The notes beneath the pieces were generated by a model. It made no database searches and was not told the DNA's origin. It was given only the letters and a program-made list of their open reading frames with translations. Source: Richelia sinica FACHB-800 (GTDB lineage: Bacteria; Cyanobacteriota; Cyanobacteriia; Cyanobacteriales; Nostocaceae). From it: a stretch of DNA of 64,000 nt. The position numbers were made by a program, and so were the translations under genes. The stretch spans positions 1 to 64,000 of the forward strand of contig NZ_JACJTT010000003.1 of assembly GCF_014698825.1 (NCBI RefSeq). The letters run 5' to 3'. Below are positions 28,328 through 36,433 of this stretch, piece after piece; within the stretch, counting starts at the first letter, position 1; each line of letters starts with the position of its first letter.

Positions 28328-29815
28328 ATGGAGCAATTACTAGCAAACCGCTATCAAATTCAGCAGTTAATTGGTAGGGGGGGTATGGGTGAAGTATTTT
28401 TAGCCGCAGATATTTTGTTAGGAAACGCACCTGTCGCTATTAAGTTTTTGTCTCAAACGATTTCTGAGCAAGAAGCACGGGATGATTTTATCCGAGAAGC
28501 ACTTTTAAGCGCAGCCCTCAGCCAAAAAAGCATTCATATTGTTCGTGCTTATGACTATGGACTAACTTCAACTGGTAAACCATTTTATGTAATGGAATAT
28601 TTATCAGGTAAAAGTTTAAAAGATTTAATCCCTACTCCTCTACCTTTATTTTTAAATTTAGTTAGGCAAATTTGTTTAGGTCTACAATGCGCTCATACAG
28701 GAGTAAGTATTGAGAAGAAAATTTATCCTTTAGTTCATAGAGATATTAAACCTGCAAATATCATGGTCATTCCTGATGAAACATTAGGACAGATTGTCAA
28801 AATTTTAGATTTTGGTGTAGCACATTTTTCTAATGGTTCTGCATTTGCTACCCATACAAAAGTTATTGGTACTTTACCTTATTGCTCTCCCGAACAATTA
28901 GAAGATGACGAGTTAGATAGTCGTTCAGATATTTATAGTTTGGGTGTGATGATGTTTGAAATGTTAACATCGCAAAAACCTTGGCAACCAGAGAGTGATT
29001 TGTTTGGAGCTTGGTATAAGGCACATCAATTTGAACCACCAAGGGCAATTCATGAAGTCAGTCCACAGCTAAAAATACCTCAACAATTAAATGATTTAAT
29101 CATGACTTGTTTGGCCAAGCAACCAAGTCACCGTCCCCAAGCAGTGGAAGAAATTATCCAAGTATTGAATCAGGTAGAAGAATCTTTACCAAAAGTATCA
29201 GTTTCCCCATCTGTAGAGTCAATTCAACATCCCACAACTTTAAATTCTATTTTCCTGGATGAGATTACAAAAGTGTGTTGGCAGATGGCTTGGCCAGCAG
29301 ATAAACCCATTCGTGAAATTGTGTTTCCTCGATTTATGAATACTGAGGTAGGGAAATTTACAGCTTTATGTTTGATGTTATCTAGACAAGATATTAATCA
29401 ACGAATGAAAGCCGCTCGTGGGAATAAGTTTATTTTTCTTACCTCTCCTCATCCTATGGTGCTGTGGGTGACATTTCTTTACAATCGAGAATTAGGGCCA
29501 AAGTGGCTACCTTGCTATTTGGATATGCAAAATCCCCAGAATATTGAACTACTACTAGCATTAAGTGAGTGCGATCGCTATCCTTTGATATTTTTCACCC
29601 TGGAATCACCCCATAGCTGTGCTAATGTCCTCAATAGCAACATTTCTCTTCAACAAAGGCAGTTGTTAAAAACCTGGATAGAAGAAAGTCGCAAACTGCC
29701 AATTACATCTTATGCCGCTGTAAGTAAAAGTATATTAAGGGATAAATATAAGGAAATGCAATCAACTATATTGCAAAATCTTGAAAATTTAAAACCTGTC
29801 TCAGAAAGTAGTTGA
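28328..29815 (+). CDS. Soluble Ser/Thr protein kinase B with the same C-terminal domain
   Basis: 495 aa from the ATG at 28328 (the frame is open from a TTG at 28295, but EQLLANRYQIQQLIGRGGMG is a family start). Kinase motifs are Lys39 (VAIKFL), HRDIKPAN (137-144), DFG (161-163), SPEQLEDDELDSRSDIYSLG. The roughly 190-residue C-terminal domain matches kinase A throughout (MAWPADKPIREIVFPRF, PHPMVLWVTFLYNRELGPKW, FFTLESPHSCANV). This marks the two as tandem duplicates that have since diverged. No membrane segment. Catalytic residues are intact. Confidence 0.92.
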   Translation: MEQLLANRYQIQQLIGRGGMGEVFLAADILLGNAPVAIKFLSQTISEQEARDDFIREALLSAALSQKSIHIVRAYDYGLTSTGKPFYVMEYLSGKSLKDLIPTPLPLFLNLVRQICLGLQCAHTGVSIEKKIYPLVHRDIKPANIMVIPDETLGQIVKILDFGVAHFSNGSAFATHTKVIGTLPYCSPEQLEDDELDSRSDIYSLGVMMFEMLTSQKPWQPESDLFGAWYKAHQFEPPRAIHEVSPQLKIPQQLNDLIMTCLAKQPSHRPQAVEEIIQVLNQVEESLPKVSVSPSVESIQHPTTLNSIFLDEITKVCWQMAWPADKPIREIVFPRFMNTEVGKFTALCLMLSRQDINQRMKAARGNKFIFLTSPHPMVLWVTFLYNRELGPKWLPCYLDMQNPQNIELLLALSECDRYPLIFFTLESPHSCANVLNSNISLQQRQLLKTWIEESRKLPITSYAAVSKSILRDKYKEMQSTILQNLENLKPVSESS

Positions 29816-29928
29816 GTCTATCTAGCGGAGGAAAGGAACAATTTTATATTTAGTTCACATGTGTGATAAATCATGGGGACAGTTTACAATTACTAATAAT
29901 AAATTACACACACAAAAAGATAGATACC

Positions 29929-30540
29929 ATGAAAATCAAGTATGCCATTAATCTCAGTAAGGGACTAACATGGTTCTTTATACTAGGCCTAATGTTTATT
30001 TATCACAATTTTACTCTTGGTCCTTGGGTTTATTTAGCACTTCACGGTACTTATGGAATTCTCTGGTTATTAAAAGACCAACTTTCACCAGATAAACAAT
30101 GGGAACAAGAAGTTTCTATTCCACAGATGATATTCATCTTTTTGATAGTAAGTCTATATTGGGTAGCACCTTTTATTCTGATTAGTAGTGGCACTGTACC
30201 ACCAATACCGTTAATTGCAGTAGCTATTTCCTTAAATATCTTTGGTGTTTTTCTCCATTTTGCTAGTGATACTCAAAAGTTTTATACTCTTAAATACCAA
30301 CCAGGACTAATCACCGAAGGCTTTTTTGCTCGTTGTCGCAACACGAATTATTTAGGAGAAATATTGATTTATACTTCATTCGCTCTGCTGACTCAGCACT
30401 GGCTACCATTCTTAATTTTAGGAGGTTTTTTCACGTTTATATTTCTGCCAAATATGCGGAAAAAAGATCAATCTTTATCTCGTTACTCGGAGTTTGATGA
30501 TTATAAAAATAACTCTGGGTTTTTGTTCCCTGGTTTTTAG
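29929..30540 (+). CDS. Isoprenylcysteine carboxyl methyltransferase-like integral membrane protein
   Basis: 203 aa from the ATG at 29929 (MKIKYAINLSKGL); an upstream in-frame start at 29863 would add 22 residues without hydrophobic or family character. Five or so membrane segments. The ICMT/DUF1295-type signature LITEGFFARCRNTNYLGEIL followed by a last helix and PNMRKKDQSLSRY is the SAM/substrate-binding C-terminal part. Bacterial members methylate various small or lipid-like substrates, or reduce steroids in the related 5-alpha-reductase group. Substrate not known. It may be co-transcribed with kinase B, 113 bp upstream. Confidence 0.82.
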   Translation: MKIKYAINLSKGLTWFFILGLMFIYHNFTLGPWVYLALHGTYGILWLLKDQLSPDKQWEQEVSIPQMIFIFLIVSLYWVAPFILISSGTVPPIPLIAVAISLNIFGVFLHFASDTQKFYTLKYQPGLITEGFFARCRNTNYLGEILIYTSFALLTQHWLPFLILGGFFTFIFLPNMRKKDQSLSRYSEFDDYKNNSGFLFPGF

Positions 30541-30550
30541 GTATAAGTCA

Positions 30551-30691
30551 GTGGTAGTAGCGTTATCACGAGTTGCCTATCCAATTTTTATTGCTACTTG
30601 ATATTGGTTGCAAGAAAAGACAGCGATAGTTGTTATGGTGGTGATGTTTATGGGAATACTTAGAACCAAGACCCTAGAAAAAATAAATTAG
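30551..30691 (+). pseudogene. Possible remnant of a small membrane-protein gene (in-frame TGA)
   Basis: The frame from GTG 30551 reads VVVALSRVAYPIFIAT, TGA, then YWLQEKTAIVVMVVMFMGIL, ending RTKTLEKIN and TAG at 30689-30691. Both halves look like one hydrophobic protein end interrupted by a stop that would be Trp with one change. It has no recognised family and no SD. Could be chance; listed as a weak call. Confidence 0.22.
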
Positions 30692-30723
30692 GGTTTGATT
30701 ACCAATCTGTAGAGAAAACTGCA

Positions 30724-31269
30724 ATGAAAAAAATCATCCCTTTCCATAGTTTTACAATTTTGACCCCGGATGGAGCAGATGAAGTTTTGCAACGGTTAAA
30801 ACAATGTTTATTATACCAAGGAAGCTTTTCTGAAGAAAGCTTTCAAATCACCAGAACATTCTATCGTACTGCATTAACACAGGTTCAAGGAAGGTTTGAA
30901 AAACAATCTCATCAAACAGCTGTCCATATCAAAATCACTCTACACCCAATGTTTATGGTGATGCTTGGGTTTTTGTTTGTCATGTGGTATGGCATAGCAG
31001 TTCCTAGTGCTTTTGAATCTGCTACTTATATTTATGCCACACGACAGAAAATACCCTTATCATCATTGCCTGCGGATGGAAACATTACTGCAACAGTCAT
31101 TCAATCTATATCGGAATCTACCGATGGTACTTTGCCTCCTCATTTAGCAGCTATGTATCTAGGAGGGCCTATATTTGTACTAATTATATTTATCATCAGT
31201 TTTTGGGCAGATGCAAAACGCATTCGCCTGGAATTGACCCAAATTATTCGTGGTTCTTCAGATATGTAA
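30724..31269 (+). CDS. Hypothetical two-helix membrane protein
   Basis: 181 aa. A cytoplasmic N-terminal part (about 1-75, TILTPDGADEVLQRLKQCLL) is followed by a TM helix (about 76-97, HPMFMVMLGFLFVMWYGIAV), a loop of about 50 residues, and a second TM helix (about 145-165, YLGGPIFVLIIFIISFW), then a short charged tail. No known family. The stop codon TAA at 31267-31269 lies exactly at the left end of the MITE-like element, so the tail may have been cut or replaced by its insertion. Confidence 0.75.
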   Translation: MKKIIPFHSFTILTPDGADEVLQRLKQCLLYQGSFSEESFQITRTFYRTALTQVQGRFEKQSHQTAVHIKITLHPMFMVMLGFLFVMWYGIAVPSAFESATYIYATRQKIPLSSLPADGNITATVIQSISESTDGTLPPHLAAMYLGGPIFVLIIFIISFWADAKRIRLELTQIIRGSSDM

Positions 31270-31475
31270 TACCAATTTAAAAAATGATTGTTACAGATGT
31301 AGGTTAGGTTGAGTTACGTATCCCTGCGGGACACTGCGTGAACACGCAGTGTGCCGTTCGCGGTAGCGTTGCGTAGCAAAGGCATAACCCAACACTCTAA
31401 AACCTTGTAAACGTTGGGTTTCACTTTTTTCAACCCAACCTACGCATCTGTCGCATTCTTTTATGGAATTGGTAT
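31269..31475. mobile_element. MITE-like element, 207 bp, with long imperfect terminal inverted repeats
   Basis: The left end ATACCAATTTAAAAAATGAT continues through ACAGATGTAGGTTAGGTTGA. It mirrors the right end read on the minus strand, ATACCAATTCCATAAAAGAA continuing through ACAGATGCGTAGGTTGGG. The ends are thus about 45-bp imperfect TIRs. The core holds smaller palindromes (CACTGCGTGAACACGCAGTG near 31330) and GC-rich mosaic sequence like that at 4350-4480. No transposase is encoded, so it is a non-autonomous element or its relic. A fragment of the right half recurs near 14301. Target duplication cannot be decided (AT/TA at both ends). Confidence 0.7.
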
Positions 31476-31540
31476 AAGATTATGTAGCCAATAAAAAAGG
31501 GGCCATAAACGCCCCAATAAACCGTTTAATTTTAAATCTT

Positions 31541-32407
31541 TTATCTTCTTCTGCTACCAAAACTACCAGAGGAACGACGGGGGGCAGAACGTCCACTGCT
31601 ACCAAAACTACTACCAGAACTGCGTCGAGTGGTACTAGATTTACCAGAGGGTTGCAGTGTGCTGCTACCAAAACCAGAACCAGTAGCTCTACCACTTGTA
31701 TTAGCAGGATTTGAGCGCACGGTAGAGTTGCCACTAGAATTTCTAATTGTACCGGTGGTACGGAAAGTAGTGCGATTTCTCACTGCTGCTGGCGCATCAT
31801 TATAGCGAGAGCGATAGCTGGACACTGCTGCATCATAGCTAGAACCATAGCCGCCATAGCCTGTCATAATTCCCCCACGACTATAAACTGGAGGAACGTA
31901 GTATTGAGGACTAAACAACAGACTACCAATTGCTTGACCTGCCAATGCACCAGCAAATGGGGCCCAGAAACCATTTTCTTGGCGAACGATTACAGTTTCT
32001 TGTTGCCCTGTTTGGGGATTGGTTTTTGTTTCTGTGACGTTATGGACATATTCAATTTTAAAGTCCTCGGTCAGATATAACACTGGCTGGCTATTTTCCA
32101 CCTTTAAGTAGGTTTTTTTGCCAGCTTTAATTTCATCATCACTCAACCGAGCCATTTGCAATTTTTCTGTTGCAAAGGTTGGAGGGGTGCTGTTGAGTAA
32201 AAACAGTGTATATTCCCCGTTAGCATCGTTATAGCTTGCTTGTTGTACGGGGTATTGTCCATCACTTAGCTTTGTGGAACTAGCAGTTTGGCTAGATTTG
32301 TTGGTTGGAGAAATGTTTTGGCTATCTCCACCACAGGCTACTGTTGTGAGGCACAAAGTTATGGCTAAAGCCAGGACTGTAAATTTACGCAGTATGGTCA
32401 TGATCAT
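31541..32407 (-). CDS. Ser/Gly/Arg-rich lipoprotein of unknown function
   Basis: 288 aa. Residues 1-25 are a lipoprotein signal with lipobox TTVACGG, so the protein is probably lipid-anchored. The middle (about 50-150) is globular (YPVQQASYNDANGEYTLFLL; LYLTEDFKIEYVHNVTETKT). A Gly/Tyr-rich stretch (QAIGSLLFSPQYYVPPVYSR) follows, and the last 100 residues are Ser/Gly/Arg-rich low complexity ending in GSFGSRRR. The basic tail may bind an acidic polymer. An in-frame Met at codon 3 is an alternative start. Lies 70 bp downstream of the DUF1517 gene. Confidence 0.78.
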   Translation of the reverse strand: MIMTILRKFTVLALAITLCLTTVACGGDSQNISPTNKSSQTASSTKLSDGQYPVQQASYNDANGEYTLFLLNSTPPTFATEKLQMARLSDDEIKAGKKTYLKVENSQPVLYLTEDFKIEYVHNVTETKTNPQTGQQETVIVRQENGFWAPFAGALAGQAIGSLLFSPQYYVPPVYSRGGIMTGYGGYGSSYDAAVSSYRSRYNDAPAAVRNRTTFRTTGTIRNSSGNSTVRSNPANTSGRATGSGFGSSTLQPSGKSSTTRRSSGSSFGSSGRSAPRRSSGSFGSRRR

Positions 32408-32477
32408 TGCGTGATTGTTTTCTCTACTAGCTCAACAAGTTATCATTGATGGTGCTAATTACAGACTAACGAACAAC

Positions 32478-33071
32478 TTACAATGGGATCAATTCCGGGT
32501 AATACTGCAATAACTGGTCGTTGGTCAATTCATCACCTAAGCGAGCGGGAGAGAAGTGGACTTGGATAGCTTTGAGTTTATATTTATAGTGCAAATTGAT
32601 TAAGGCTTTTAATCCTTCTTGCAATGGGGCAATGCTAGCTAGGTTGGTTTCTAGGTCTGGAACTTCGCCTTCATAGGCTACGGTAATCATAACAACGACA
32701 TTGCGCGTAGCTGGGAGGGTGAGAGGTTCGTGAGAGCCTGAGTAAGAGCTATAATCTGGTTCACTGAGATATCTTTGGGCAGAATCGGTAAATAGTTCAT
32801 TCACATAATCTCCTGCTTCTCCTTCACTCCAAAATACATCTCCCTCGTTAGCGGCAGAGAACCAATATTCATCATATTGCAGGAGAGTTTGGCAAATTTC
32901 TACCAATATTTCACCCAACACCTGCATGTCGCCATCACTATCAATCGCTTCTCTTCCAGCACGATTTAATACGCCTAAAACAGGGGCGATGTCGCTGCCG
33001 CTGAGATGGAGAAATAAACGAAAAACTACATAGCGAGTTTTACCTATCATGCGATTAAAGGTATCACGCAT
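32478..33071 (-). CDS. DUF1517-like protein
   Basis: 197 aa, soluble. It starts RDTFNRMIGKTRYVVFRLFL. The C-terminal half VVVMITVAYEGEVPDLETNL and the ending RLGDELTNDQLLQYYPELIP follow the pattern of cyanobacterial/plastid DUF1517 proteins, whose function is unknown. The usual N-terminal Gly-rich membrane part of longer family members is absent. Sandwiched between a lipoprotein gene and a pentapeptide gene on the same strand (gaps 70 and 126 bp), a likely operon. Confidence 0.75.
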   Translation of the reverse strand: MRDTFNRMIGKTRYVVFRLFLHLSGSDIAPVLGVLNRAGREAIDSDGDMQVLGEILVEICQTLLQYDEYWFSAANEGDVFWSEGEAGDYVNELFTDSAQRYLSEPDYSSYSGSHEPLTLPATRNVVVMITVAYEGEVPDLETNLASIAPLQEGLKALINLHYKYKLKAIQVHFSPARLGDELTNDQLLQYYPELIPL

Positions 33072-33197
33072 TGTTTTACTCCTAGAATTGATTGAATATA
33101 AATGATTTTAAATTCAGGATGGGAATATGAAAGATGAGAAATTTGCAGCAGGGCTGAATTTAAAAATATTTCTCTGGTCTATGTCTCGTTTCCATAA

Positions 33198-34760
33198 CTA
33201 CTGATTAATGTAATAAAATCCTTTGACAAAATCGACAATCATGTTCAATGATGGCATTAAATGAGATGAATCTTGAGATTCTTGCTCTGCTGAATAATCC
33301 TTGTTAATAGATTGATTAATAAATCTTTTGCCAAAGTTAGGGCTATCATAAATCACTAAGGTTTGGGCACTAGAATTTGTTAATATTACTTGTGTTGGTA
33401 CTTGAAAGAAATTTAATTTAGTAGCTATTTCTATTTTTTTATTGGTTTGTTTAATAATTTTTGATTTTCGCATTGAGTCTTGTAAAAGGATAATAATTTG
33501 TTTTACCAATTGAGCAGATTTGAGGTTTTGTCTATTAATCATTTCTTTGCGAATTATATCTACCATGGTGTAAATATTTTTTTGCGCGATCGCAGCATCT
33601 TGGAAAGGAAGAATAGCCATGTAAGCTGTGGGTAGTAATGCTTCGTCGCCATTGACGCGGAAGGTGAAGACGGTGCGTCGGCTATCAATTTCTACGTTTG
33701 GTGGTTGCTTGAGTCCTTGATATTCCTGAGAAATCTGGTAATAAGTACCTGCAAACACAAAGTTGGCTTCGTGGTCGAGGGGTGCATCAACAACGATGCG
33801 GATGGTGGGTGGAGTGGCGTTAAAGAATTCCTTTGTGCTTTCGGAATTAAAGTTTTGGATGAGGGAGCGATCGCCTGCTGGAGACAAATCAATCCATTCA
33901 CAGGTAATTCCTTCTGTTTTGACTCCAAATCTTTGGGTAGCGTACAGTTTGGCCCCAGTTAACATGGCCCCTGATAAGTCTGCACCTACCCATTCCACTT
34001 GAATTAATTTAGCTTGGGTCAAATTGGCATGGACTAAACTAGCATTGGCTAAATTAGCATGACTCAGGTCGGCTCCAATTAAATTTGCACCGCTGAGTTT
34101 AGCACCACTTAAATCAGCCCAACTCAAATTAGCTCCCCGTAAATCAGCCCAACGGAGATTTGCACCTCTCAGGTCGGCTCCACTCAGGTTGGACAAGCAA
34201 AGATTGGTTTGTCGAAGTTCACTATCTCGTAAGTTGGAACCAGTCAGGTCTGTATAGCCCAGGTCGGCAGCGCTTAAATTAGCTGTTTCTAAGTTAGCTT
34301 CTTTCAAAGAACAGCCCCGCAAGTTAGCTTCACTCAAATTGGCATGACGAAGATTAGCTTGTTTCAGGGTAGCCTCTCGTAAATCAGCATTATTTAAGTT
34401 GGCTTCACATAGATCAGCACGGGTAAAATCTACCCGAATTAACTCAGCCCTCACTAAGGTGGCTTCACGTAATTGAGCACGACTGAGGTCAGCCCGAATT
34501 AAGTTAGCAACGTTGAGACTGGAGTAATTCATAATCGCACCAGTCAAATTAGCACCACTTAAACGAGCGACATTGAGTTTGGCATAACTCAAATCAGCAT
34601 CACTAAGATTAGTGCCACTGAGGTTAGCTACACTCAAATTGGCTTTAGCCAAATTAATGCCACTCAAGTTTGTGCCACTCAAGTTTGCTTCTGCTAAGTC
34701 AGCACCAACAAAGTCTATGACTCCGGTGGCGTATTTTTCTAGTAATTCCTCTATTGTCAT
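33198..34760 (-). CDS. Cytosolic pentapeptide-repeat protein with unknown C-terminal domain
   Basis: 520 aa with no signal peptide. A short N-terminal helix (TIEELLEKYATGVIDF) is followed by about 50 pentapeptide repeats (residues 17 to about 275; ANLSGTNLSGINLAKANLSV), a regular right-handed beta-helix. The last 240 residues are a separate domain (IRIVVDAPLDHEANFVFAGT; TVFTFRVNGDEALLPTAYMA; IYTMVDIIRKE) that I do not recognise. The helix probably acts as a rigid spacer or docking face. First gene of the presumed three-gene unit down to 31541. Confidence 0.88.
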   Translation of the reverse strand: MTIEELLEKYATGVIDFVGADLAEANLSGTNLSGINLAKANLSVANLSGTNLSDADLSYAKLNVARLSGANLTGAIMNYSSLNVANLIRADLSRAQLREATLVRAELIRVDFTRADLCEANLNNADLREATLKQANLRHANLSEANLRGCSLKEANLETANLSAADLGYTDLTGSNLRDSELRQTNLCLSNLSGADLRGANLRWADLRGANLSWADLSGAKLSGANLIGADLSHANLANASLVHANLTQAKLIQVEWVGADLSGAMLTGAKLYATQRFGVKTEGITCEWIDLSPAGDRSLIQNFNSESTKEFFNATPPTIRIVVDAPLDHEANFVFAGTYYQISQEYQGLKQPPNVEIDSRRTVFTFRVNGDEALLPTAYMAILPFQDAAIAQKNIYTMVDIIRKEMINRQNLKSAQLVKQIIILLQDSMRKSKIIKQTNKKIEIATKLNFFQVPTQVILTNSSAQTLVIYDSPNFGKRFINQSINKDYSAEQESQDSSHLMPSLNMIVDFVKGFYYINQ

Positions 34761-34840
34761 GTATCTACCCCTCTGATGCCAACTTTAATAGTTGGTAAAG
34801 TATGCAGAGAATCAATGAAAGTTAACTTTTCCAATCAAAA

Positions 34841-35680
34841 ATGAAAATTGGTATTTTAGGACTGGGACTTATAGGTGGCTGTTTGGGTTTTGATTTACGC
34901 TCACAAGGACATCATGTCTTGGGAGTCAGCCATCGCGAAACAACCTGTCAAAAGGCAGTTGACCTTGGCAGTGTTGATCAAGCATCAGTGGAATTGAGCT
35001 TGTTGGCAAACGCGGAGGTTGTATTTATTTGTACCCCCATAGGACTTATTTTCCCTCAAGTTGAACAGTTAATTAGTCATTTACCTGAGACTACAATTAT
35101 CACTGATGTTGGTTCGGTAAAAACACCTATAGTGGAAGCGATATCACCAATTTGGCCTAATTTTATTGGTGGACATCCCATGGCTGGTAAAACTGTTGTT
35201 GGTATAGAAGCTGCTCAGAGAAACTTATTTGTGAATCGTCCCTATGTCTTAACACCTGTAGCAACTACACCAGACAGGGCTGTAATTGTAGTTGAGGAAA
35301 TTGTGCGATCGCTTGGCTCTATTATCTATCATTGCTCACCTCAACAGCATGATCGCGCCGTGAGTTGGATTTCTCATTTACCAGTGATGGTGAGTGCTTC
35401 TTTAATTGCAGCCTGTTTAAGTGAAACAGATCCAGAAATTGCCCAACTGGCTCAGAAATTTGCTAGTTCTGGCTTTCGAGATACCAGCCGTGTAGGTGGT
35501 GGTAATCCTGAACTGGGAGTGATGATGGCCCAGTTTAATCGTCAAGCTTTGCTCACATCTCTGTACCAATATCGTCATAATTTGGACGAATTTATTCAGA
35601 TCATCGAAGCAGAAAAGTGGCCATTACTAGAAGAAAAGCTGAAATTAAATCAACAAGCTAGACCGAATTTTGTAGAATAA
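34841..35680 (+). CDS. tyrA: Prephenate/arogenate dehydrogenase
   Basis: 279 aa. Rossmann nucleotide site GILGLGLIGGCLGFDLRSQG, with the second-strand end VSHRET where Arg favours NADP over NAD. Catalytic-region motifs are TDVGSVKTPIVEA, GGHPMAGKTVVGIEAAQRNL and HLPVMVSASLIAACL. In cyanobacteria this enzyme is usually the NADP-dependent arogenate dehydrogenase that makes tyrosine by oxidative decarboxylation. No ACT domain, so feedback control, if any, is within the catalytic domain. It is divergent from the pentapeptide gene (80-bp shared promoter region). Confidence 0.95.
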   Translation: MKIGILGLGLIGGCLGFDLRSQGHHVLGVSHRETTCQKAVDLGSVDQASVELSLLANAEVVFICTPIGLIFPQVEQLISHLPETTIITDVGSVKTPIVEAISPIWPNFIGGHPMAGKTVVGIEAAQRNLFVNRPYVLTPVATTPDRAVIVVEEIVRSLGSIIYHCSPQQHDRAVSWISHLPVMVSASLIAACLSETDPEIAQLAQKFASSGFRDTSRVGGGNPELGVMMAQFNRQALLTSLYQYRHNLDEFIQIIEAEKWPLLEEKLKLNQQARPNFVE

Positions 35681-36433
35681 TTAGCTTATGGGTGGTCATT
35701 CCCTAGTTCTCACACCCTCTAGTTCTCATACCCTCTGTGACTCTCTACCTCACAGACTACTGCACTGCATACCCAGATTTCTATTTCGCCCTAAAATTAA
35801 TGTTGTGAAGTACCCATCTCATACCATTTTGAAGGATGGATTTTAGAGGGTGGAATGGTCAAGATTGGCTATATCAGCTTTTGGTCTTTCCATTAGTTAG
35901 GATCTTGGTTTCAACTTGGTATCATCTGTTGATTGTGTCGCTAAAATTCCCCGGTTTCAACTCTGGGGAGTTGAATAAAAACTTGGTTGTTTCTATAGCA
36001 ATTTCCTGTTATAGCAATGGACAGAGCGGTTAGGACATTAACTAACACTAAAACTTAGACAGCCAAAGGCTTTTAGCACTGTCACCCGTCACCTGTTACC
36101 TGTCACCTGCTATACATCTAGTTCGGTTAATTGATTGATGATTACCGCATCTGTGGAAAAATCGGGAAATATTTTCCCCTACTCCTTGCCCCACCGCTGC
36201 CTTAATCATCGTTGTTAGTCGCACATGATATCACCTACTCCTTGCTGTAGAAAAAATCCCTCATCACTGACATGGTGAGGGATCTAAACCAGGTTAGCAT
36301 CTCTACTATAGATAGTGGTGATTGTATAAGAACCTAAGAAAAAGGAAAGCCACCTCTGACCCTCTTGGGTTGTTGACCTGTGAGGTCTGGAACCTCAGAG
36401 ACTCATACCCTTCTGTCTTCATTTCTAGGGGGA
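35681..36433. other. Intergenic region with short direct repeats and a terminator
   Basis: About 750 bp between convergent genes. CTAGTTCTCACACCCT and CTAGTTCTCATACCCT repeat at about 35702-35732. GTCACCTGTTACCTGTCACC (about 36091-36112) is a short tandem of ACCTGT. A leftward terminator lies at 36250-36283. Short ORFs here have no coding character. Confidence 0.5.
36250..36283 (-). terminator. Rho-independent terminator of the kinase-FGE gene
   Basis: On the minus strand TGGTGAGGGAT pairs as a hairpin (ATCCCTCACCA, TGTCAG, TGATGAGGGAT) and is followed by TTTTTT (36256-36251). It lies about 150 nt past the stop at 36434. Confidence 0.75.

Noticed and set aside
35836-36033. 65-aa ORF MDFRGWNGQDWLYQLLVFPL...
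   Set aside because: No SD, no family, lies in a repeat-rich convergent spacer; translation is not protein-like in charge pattern.
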